Source: Halomonadaceae bacterium T82-2
GTDB lineage: Bacteria > Pseudomonadota > Gammaproteobacteria > Pseudomonadales > Halomonadaceae
DNA: 64,000 nt
Direction: 5' to 3'
Assembly: GCA_001577635.1 (NCBI GenBank)
Contig: LSBP01000011.1
Coordinates: 41,048 to 105,047 of the forward strand
In this document: positions 59,254-64,000 of the stretch, in pieces
Layout: every line of letters starts with the position of its first letter
How positions within the stretch are numbered: position 1 is the stretch's first letter
Translations under genes and position numbers: made by a program
The notes under the pieces: generated by a model
Seen by the model: only the letters and a program-made list of their open reading frames with translations
The model's database searches: none
Told to the model about the DNA's origin: nothing

Positions 59254-59925
59254 TTACCGCCGCTGGGGCTTGCTCGGGCTGGGCGGGGGCGCGCCGAGGT
59301 TCTGGCGCGCCCAGTTCATGGCCTGGATGCGGTTGTGTACCTTGATCTTGCGGAAGATGTTGTAGAGGTGGGACTTGACCGTATGTTCGCTGACGAACAG
59401 CTTGTCGGCGATCTCGGTGTTCGAGGCGCCCGAGCCCAGCAGGCCGATGATTTCCAGCTCGCGATGGGTCAGGCCGCAGACCGGCCGGTAGGCGTTGAGC
59501 TGCTGACGCCGGTAGAACTCGATCAAGCGGGTCATCAGCGAGCGCGACATCCACAGGTCACCTTCCAGCAGGGCGTGGATGCCCTTGCAGATCAACGCCA
59601 TGCTGTCGCGCCGGTAGAACACGCCCCGCAGGTGCAGCGAGGCCAGCATGTCCGCGGCGTGGTCCTCGTCGCGCAGGTTGATGGCCGCCAGAGTGGTGTG
59701 GGGGGTCTCCGCCGCCCGGCTGTGCCACTGCTGCATGCTGCTTTCATCGACGTGATCGGCATCGAGCAGGATCAGCAGCGAATCGCTGGTGAAGGCATCG
59801 AGCGAATCCTGGGGGGAGACGGCGGCAATCTGGCAGTCCAGCTGTTCGGCGATGTAGTCCATGAACAGCTGCGTCTGAGGATTGCAGTCCGTGACCAGAA
59901 GAATCAATGAGTTCCCTTGGCTCAT
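59254..59925 (-). CDS. csgD: Biofilm regulator CsgD (LuxR/FixJ type)
   Basis: A 223-residue regulator. The N-terminal receiver-like domain lacks the usual phospho-acceptor context (LLILLDADHVDESSMQQ). The C-terminal LuxR helix-turn-helix is LTHRELEIIGLLGSGASNTE, then IADKLFVSEHTVKSHLYNIF. The ATG at 59925 has GGAG eight bases upstream; a GTG at 59931 is too close to that site. It heads the csgDEFG operon and would activate the curlin genes. Confidence 0.93.
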   Translation of the reverse strand: MSQGNSLILLVTDCNPQTQLFMDYIAEQLDCQIAAVSPQDSLDAFTSDSLLILLDADHVDESSMQQWHSRAAETPHTTLAAINLRDEDHAADMLASLHLRGVFYRRDSMALICKGIHALLEGDLWMSRSLMTRLIEFYRRQQLNAYRPVCGLTHRELEIIGLLGSGASNTEIADKLFVSEHTVKSHLYNIFRKIKVHNRIQAMNWARQNLGAPPPSPSKPQRR

Positions 59926-60354
59926 CGTCACTGCTCCGGAAGTATGGTGTTGGATCGTGAGTCGTTATTCTGTGGCTGCATGTCATGCAGTGGTCTGATT
60001 CAGCGTTGTCGCTCCCGTCATTTTTGTAAAGTTAAGTTACACTGTCTTGTAGGTTGTCTTCGCTATATGGACGAGCGTTTTTAATCTTTGGGAAATTATC
60101 TTTTTTAAATCATGTTTTTAATTGTTAACCAATGGCGTTAAAAGAGTTTTCAGCGTGTCGGGCAGGGGAAAAATCAGCCGTTTCAGAAACACGATGTAAC
60201 CTTTGCGTGTGACTCCGGCATGGCCTTTCTCATCCCCGTGGGCGGGGCCGCCTCGCCGGCGACTCGACGGAACGCCGCCGGGCCCGCCGGCGTTCCGCAC
60301 AGGCCTTGCTAACCGATAGAATGAGCGAAACTGAGCAAGCGAAGGTGACGAGAC
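59926..60354. other. csgD upstream region, AT-rich
   Basis: No gene is supported in these 429 bp between divergent csgD and rdgB. About 60018-60145 is strikingly AT-rich for this genome (TTTTTGTAAAGTTAAGTTAC, then TTATCTTTTTTAAATCATG), consistent with a long, multi-regulator csgD promoter that could bind H-NS-like or IHF-type proteins. A tandem AAGTTAAGTT occurs at 60029-60038. Nearer rdgB the sequence becomes GC-rich with a long palindrome. Confidence 0.5.
60268..60297. repeat. 30-bp near-perfect palindrome upstream of rdgB
   Basis: CGGAACGCCG pairs with CGGCGTTCCG around an inner CGGGCCCG palindrome, with one C/C mismatch per arm. It lies 57 bp before the rdgB start. No T-run follows on either side. 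Confidence 0.6.
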
Positions 60355-60948
60355 ATGGAGCGACGACTGGTACTGGCCAGCGGCAACCCCGGCAAGCTGC
60401 GCGAGTTTCAGGCACTGCTGACGCCCCTGGATTATCAGGTTCATCCCCAGCGCGAGTTCGATGTCGACGATGTCGAGGAGACGGGGCTGACGTTCGTCGA
60501 AAATGCCTTGCTCAAGGCGCGGCACGCCTGTCGCATCAGCGGCCTGCCGGCACTGGCCGACGACTCGGGGCTGGCGGTGGACGCCCTGCAGGGGGCGCCG
60601 GGCATCTATTCGGCCCGATACGCGGGCGAGCCCAGCAGCGATGCGGCCAACAATCGCAAGCTGCTCGAGGCGCTGGCGGACGTCCCTGAAGGGCAGCGCA
60701 CGGCCCGCTACTGGTGCGTGCTGGTCTGGCTGCAGCACGAGCACGACCCGGTGCCGCGTATCGTGCAGACCAGCTGGCGTGGCGAGATTCTCGCCCACCC
60801 GCGTGGTGAGGGAGGGTTCGGCTACGATCCGCTGTTCTGGCTGGCCGACCAGGGGCTGACGGCCGCCGAGCTCGACCCCGCTGAAAAGAACCGTCTCAGC
60901 CATCGCGGCCGCGCCCTGCGCACCCTGGTGGAGAGCCTCGGCTCATGA
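60355..60948 (+). CDS. rdgB: dITP/XTP pyrophosphatase RdgB
   Basis: A 197-residue house-cleaning NTPase removing inosine and xanthosine triphosphates. [16 protein letters not shown] is the substrate loop, [20 protein letters not shown] the Mg2+ site, and [11 protein letters not shown] and [10 protein letters not shown] the C-terminal signatures. It overlaps hemW by 4 bp, the usual rdgB-hemW pairing. Confidence 0.96.
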   Translation: MERRLVLASGNPGKLREFQALLTPLDYQVHPQREFDVDDVEETGLTFVENALLKARHACRISGLPALADDSGLAVDALQGAPGIYSARYAGEPSSDAANNRKLLEALADVPEGQRTARYWCVLVWLQHEHDPVPRIVQTSWRGEILAHPRGEGGFGYDPLFWLADQGLTAAELDPAEKNRLSHRGRALRTLVESLGS

Positions 60949-62120
60949 GGCCGTTGCCCGAACTGGCGCTGTACGTGCATGTGCCCTGGTGCGTGCGCAA
61001 GTGCCCCTACTGCGACTTCAACTCCCATGGCATCGGTTCCGGTTCCGGCGCCGATCTGCCGGAGTCGGCGTATCTGGCCGCCCTGCTGATGGATCTGGAC
61101 GAGGAGCTCACGCGCAGCGACGGGCGACTGATCCACAGCGTATTCATCGGCGGCGGCACGCCGAGCCTGATGTCGGCGGATTTCTACGCGCGCCTGCTGG
61201 ACACCCTCGAGCGGCGCGGCGTGCTCGCCGGGGATGCCGAGATCACCCTGGAAGCCAACCCGGGGACGCTGGAGCAGGGGCGCTTCACGGCCTATCGCCG
61301 GGCCGGCATCAATCGCCTGTCGCTGGGCGTCCAGAGCTTCCAGGCGGCCCAGCTGCAGGCGCTCGGGCGCATCCACGACGGCGACGAGGCGCGCCGCGCG
61401 GTGGACAGCGCCCGGCAGGCCGGTTTCGACAATTTCAACATCGATCTGATGCACGGCCTGCCTGGGCAGGACGCCGAGCTGGCACTGGCCGATATCGACA
61501 CGGCGCTGTCGCTGGCGCCCACGCACCTTTCCTGGTATCAGCTCACCATCGAGCCCAATACCGAATTCCACTCCCGGCCGCCGCCCCTGCCGGAGGACGA
61601 GACGCTGTGGGCGATCCAGGATGCCGGCCACGCGCGACTCGAGGCCGCCGGCCTTGGGCGCTACGAGATTTCTGCCTATGCCCGGCCCGGCCATGCCTCG
61701 CGCCACAACCTGACCTACTGGCGCTTCGGCGACTATCTGGGCATCGGTGCCGGCGCCCACGGCAAGCTGACCCGGCGGGAGCCCGACGGCACCTGGCACG
61801 TCGAGCGGCGCTGGAAGACCCGCCAGCCCGAGGCGTATTTGCGCCGCGCCGACGACCCGCGCGGCTTCGAGGCCGGGCGCGAGCCGGTGGCGCTCGAGAC
61901 GCTGCCGCTGGAGTTCGCCATGAACGCGCTGCGGCTGGTGGACGGGGTGCCGCTGTCGCTGTGGGAAGCCCATACCGGCCGGCCGCTGGATGAACTGACA
62001 CCGCACCTGGCGGCAGCCCGCGCGCGCGGGCTGCTGGTCGAGGATGCCGGCCGGCTGCAGGCGAGCCCGCAGGGTCTGTTATTCTTGAACGACTTGCTGG
62101 CCCTGATCGACGATGCGTGA
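60945..62120 (+). CDS. hemW: Radical-SAM haem chaperone HemW
   Basis: A 391-residue protein (formerly HemN-like coproporphyrinogen oxidase). The radical-SAM cluster is [14 protein letters not shown] (CxxxCxxC); [29 protein letters not shown] and the HemN C-terminal domain follow. It lacks the extra N-terminal region and final cysteine context of true HemN, so haem-transfer chaperone is preferred. Confidence 0.92.
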   Translation: MRPLPELALYVHVPWCVRKCPYCDFNSHGIGSGSGADLPESAYLAALLMDLDEELTRSDGRLIHSVFIGGGTPSLMSADFYARLLDTLERRGVLAGDAEITLEANPGTLEQGRFTAYRRAGINRLSLGVQSFQAAQLQALGRIHDGDEARRAVDSARQAGFDNFNIDLMHGLPGQDAELALADIDTALSLAPTHLSWYQLTIEPNTEFHSRPPPLPEDETLWAIQDAGHARLEAAGLGRYEISAYARPGHASRHNLTYWRFGDYLGIGAGAHGKLTRREPDGTWHVERRWKTRQPEAYLRRADDPRGFEAGREPVALETLPLEFAMNALRLVDGVPLSLWEAHTGRPLDELTPHLAAARARGLLVEDAGRLQASPQGLLFLNDLLALIDDA

Positions 62121-62172
62121 CGGGCGGCAAGCCTTATTCACGGAAGCCAAGGAAACGAGGAGCGTTAACCGC

Positions 62173-62847
62173 ATGATCACCAAGCAGCTCTGGATGGCGA
62201 TTCCGCTGTCGGCCGCACTGGCCGTGACAGGATGCACGACCACCAACCCGCAGACCGGGGAGCCCCAGACCGCCAAGGCCACCACCGGTGCGGGCATCGG
62301 TGCCGCGGCAGGGGCCGTGGCCGGCCTGCTCAGTGGCGACAGTGCCGCCAGCCGCCGCGATCATGCCGCCATCGGCGCGGCGGTGGGCGCCGCCGCCGGT
62401 GCCGGCATCGGCTACTACATGGACCGTCAGGAAGCCAAGCTGCGTGACCGGCTGCAGGGTACCGGCATCGGCGTGCAGCGCCAGGGCGACAACATCGTCC
62501 TCAACATGCCCAACAGCGTCACCTTCGGCTTCGACTCCAGCGAACTCACCGGCCAGGCGCGGCAGGCGCTCAACGATGTCTCCGCCGTGCTGCGCGAGTA
62601 TCCGGAAACCCGCATCACCGTGGCCGGCTACACCGACAGCACCGGCTCGAAGGCCTACAATCAGCGCCTCTCCGAGCGCCGGGCCCAGGCGGTGGGCGAC
62701 TACCTCATGCAGGGTGGCGTGCAGCGTCAGCGCCTGAACATGGTCGGTCAGGGGGAAAGCCAGCCGGTGGCGAGCAATGATACCGAAGCCGGACGCGCCC
62801 AGAACCGCCGTGTCGAGATCACCGTGGTGCCGACCGGGCAGCAGTAA
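62173..62847 (+). CDS. OmpA-family lipoprotein with glycine zipper (YiaD-like)
   Basis: A 224-residue outer-membrane lipoprotein. The lipobox LAVTGC follows the signal MITKQLWMAIPLSAALAVTG. Two glycine-zipper stretches follow (GAGIGAAAGAVAGLL; AAIGAAVGAAAGAGIGYYMD), then a peptidoglycan-binding OmpA domain (SVTFGFDSSELTGQARQALN, TVAGYTDSTGSKAYNQRLSE, GQGESQPVASNDTEAGRAQN). It probably tethers the outer membrane to the cell wall. GAGGAG lies ten bases before the ATG. Confidence 0.92.
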   Translation: MITKQLWMAIPLSAALAVTGCTTTNPQTGEPQTAKATTGAGIGAAAGAVAGLLSGDSAASRRDHAAIGAAVGAAAGAGIGYYMDRQEAKLRDRLQGTGIGVQRQGDNIVLNMPNSVTFGFDSSELTGQARQALNDVSAVLREYPETRITVAGYTDSTGSKAYNQRLSERRAQAVGDYLMQGGVQRQRLNMVGQGESQPVASNDTEAGRAQNRRVEITVVPTGQQ

Positions 62848-62878
62848 CTCCCCGACGTTCCACGATTCGCGACCTTCG

Positions 62879-62911
62879 GGCCCACCGGCGACTGTCGGTG
62901 GGCCTTTTCTT
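62879..62911 (+). terminator. Intrinsic terminator after the OmpA-family gene
   Basis: GGCCCACCG/CGGTGGGCC with an 8-base loop runs into TTTTCTT. It lies about 30 bp past the stop and 16 bp before the rlmJ ATG, so rlmJ needs its own promoter or read-through. Confidence 0.85.
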
Positions 62912-62926
62912 CATCGGAATCTCGCC

Positions 62927-63778
62927 ATGCTTGCCTATCAGCACGCCTATCATGCCGGCAACTTCGCCGACGTTCACAAGCATCTGGCGCTGCATGCCGT
63001 CACGCGCCATCTTTTACGTAAAGAATCACCCATTACGTATGTTGATACTCATGCCGGTCGCGGCCTGTATCCACTGGCCGCGATGGAGACCGACAGGCTC
63101 CAGGAATACCGCGACGGGGTGGAACCGGTCTGGGCGGCCCGGCATGCGCTGGTCAGGGACGACGCGCCGCTGCTCGCCGACTGGCTCGCCGCGCTGACCG
63201 AGGCCCAGCCCAGGAGTGGCACGCTGACCCACTATCCCGGCTCGCCGTGGTGGCTGTCTCGGGCCATTCGCCAACAGGACCGGCTGACGCTCTTCGAGCT
63301 GCACCCGGGCGAGCATCGTCATCTCGAGAGCCAGGCGCTGCCGCCCCAGGCCCGGCGCTTCCACGAGGATGGCCCGCAGGGGCTGGTGCGCCGGCTGCCG
63401 GTGCCGACGCCGCGGCTGTGCGTGCTCATCGACCCCAGCTACGAGCGCAAGGCCGAATACGCCGAGACGGCACAGACGCTGCAGCGGATCGCCGCCAAGG
63501 CGCGCCACGCGGTGGTGATGATCTGGTATCCGCTGCTGCCGGCGGGTCACCATCACGGCCTGCTGGAGGCGCTGCGCACGGCGGGCATCGACAAGCTGTG
63601 GCGCAGCGAACTCGTTCACCATGCCGCCGGGGAGCGCCACGGCATGTACGGCAGCGGCCTGGTGGTGCGCAACCCGCCCTGGGGGCTGGATACCGAGCTG
63701 TCGGCGGCCATGCAGCGCCTGGCGCCGCTGTGGGGCCGAGGGGCGCGGCACAGCGGGAAATGGTGGACGACAGAGTGA
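62927..63778 (+). CDS. rlmJ: 23S rRNA (adenine-2030-N6) methyltransferase RlmJ
   Basis: A 283-residue SAM enzyme. It starts MLAYQHAYHAGNFADVHKHL, the highly conserved family N-terminus; VDTHAGRGLYPL is the SAM loop and IDPSYERKAEY the catalytic DP(P/S)Y motif. The C-terminus contains MYGSGLVVRNPPWGLD. The ATG at 62927 is chosen because the family begins exactly here. Confidence 0.95.
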   Translation: MLAYQHAYHAGNFADVHKHLALHAVTRHLLRKESPITYVDTHAGRGLYPLAAMETDRLQEYRDGVEPVWAARHALVRDDAPLLADWLAALTEAQPRSGTLTHYPGSPWWLSRAIRQQDRLTLFELHPGEHRHLESQALPPQARRFHEDGPQGLVRRLPVPTPRLCVLIDPSYERKAEYAETAQTLQRIAAKARHAVVMIWYPLLPAGHHHGLLEALRTAGIDKLWRSELVHHAAGERHGMYGSGLVVRNPPWGLDTELSAAMQRLAPLWGRGARHSGKWWTTE

Positions 63779-63942
63779 GCCGGCCCGTGGCGGCCGGCGT
63801 CACTTGCCGATACAGAATGTAAAATAAGTCATAAAATCAATAGTTTATAGTTTTAAGGGAGTAAATGGGGATCAAAAATGATCAAGAAACCACGTAACCT
63901 ACTCCTGAATCCGTGAGACCGGCCCCCAGGAATGCTTCTAAC
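63779..63942. other. AT-rich intergenic tail after rlmJ
   Basis: No gene is seen. About 63817-63890 is AT-rich (AAAATAAGTCATAAAATCAA and following) with an inverted GATCAAAAATGATC at 63871-63884. The change in composition after GC-rich rlmJ may mark a promoter-rich or horizontally acquired border. Confidence 0.4.
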
Positions 63943-64000
63943 CTACTGAACTGCATGGCAATATAGCGAATATCGCCATTCACCCAGATAGTGCCATGCC
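63943..64000 (-). CDS. Possible 3' end of an unidentified gene (partial)
   Basis: On the minus strand a frame open from the right edge ends at a TAG (63943-63945); the visible C-terminus reads AWHYLGEWRYSLYCHAVQ. It is aromatic-rich and protein-like, but 18 residues are too few to identify a family or prove coding. A recombinase or transposase end is possible given the AT-rich flank, but unsupported. Confidence 0.25.
   Translation of the reverse strand, partial: AWHYLGEWRYSLYCHAVQ

Overview
The window is 64 kb of a high-GC gammaproteobacterial chromosome. Gene content and order (ubiC-ubiA-phoB-phoR; thiD-thiE-hemL; mnmG-rsmG-parA-parB-atpIBEFHAGDC-glmU-glmR-glmS) and protein character fit a Halomonas-like member of the Halomonadaceae. 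That assignment is inferred from layout and remembered family sequences, not from a search. Genes are dense and ordinary in base composition. AT-rich sequence is confined to a few intergenic stretches: the replication-origin candidate, the curli promoters and the extreme right end.

Layout. 1-2.9 kb: a phosphonate-type ABC importer (phnC-phnD-phnE, minus strand) followed by the first codons of what is probably its regulator. The same 10-bp palindrome sits in front of phnC and over the regulator start. 3.1-9.4 kb: an epimerase-like protein, divergent oxyR, recG (4-bp overlap with oxyR) and a YccS-type efflux protein. 9.4-13 kb: a small SCP2-like protein, HU, a rubredoxin-reductase-like flavoprotein and the ubiquinone genes ubiC-ubiA. 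13-17.5 kb: a nutrient block, phoB-phoR behind a clear Pho box, fhuF behind a clear Fur box, cysZ and phoU. 17.8-27.7 kb: thioesterase, orphan TRAP binding protein, psiE, uvrD, a HexR/RpiR regulator, a 66-residue small protein, a sodium:neurotransmitter-type symporter, a DUF72 protein and mltA.

27.7-44 kb is the origin-proximal core: glmS, glmR, glmU, the complete F-type ATP synthase operon with a promoter and terminator, parB, parA, rsmG, mnmG, and then a 0.5-kb gap with one perfect and four one-mismatch DnaA boxes next to an AT-rich tract. I read that gap as the chromosomal origin. 44-53.8 kb: a polar amino-acid ABC importer, erpA, a CLC-family chloride transporter, hemJ, thiD, thiE, hemL (two further perfect DnaA boxes upstream) and a kinase/ATPase fusion.

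53.9-60 kb is the most distinctive region: a complete curli amyloid system with every gene on one strand, in transcription order csgD-csgE-csgF-csgG, a 447-residue curlin, csgB and a 332-residue curlin. Both large curlins are two to three times the length of E. coli CsgA. One carries a recently amplified 46-residue super-repeat; the other has a His/Gly-rich N-terminus. No csgC/csgH-like gene is visible. The window closes with rdgB, hemW, an OmpA-family lipoprotein, rlmJ and an AT-rich tail that may border a gene running off the edge.

How the parts connect: PhoBR/PhoU and the phosphonate importer serve phosphorus supply; FhuF, ErpA and CysZ serve iron and sulfur; hemJ/hemL/hemW serve haem; glmSRU and mltA serve the cell wall; parAB and the origin serve replication and segregation; curli makes the extracellular matrix.
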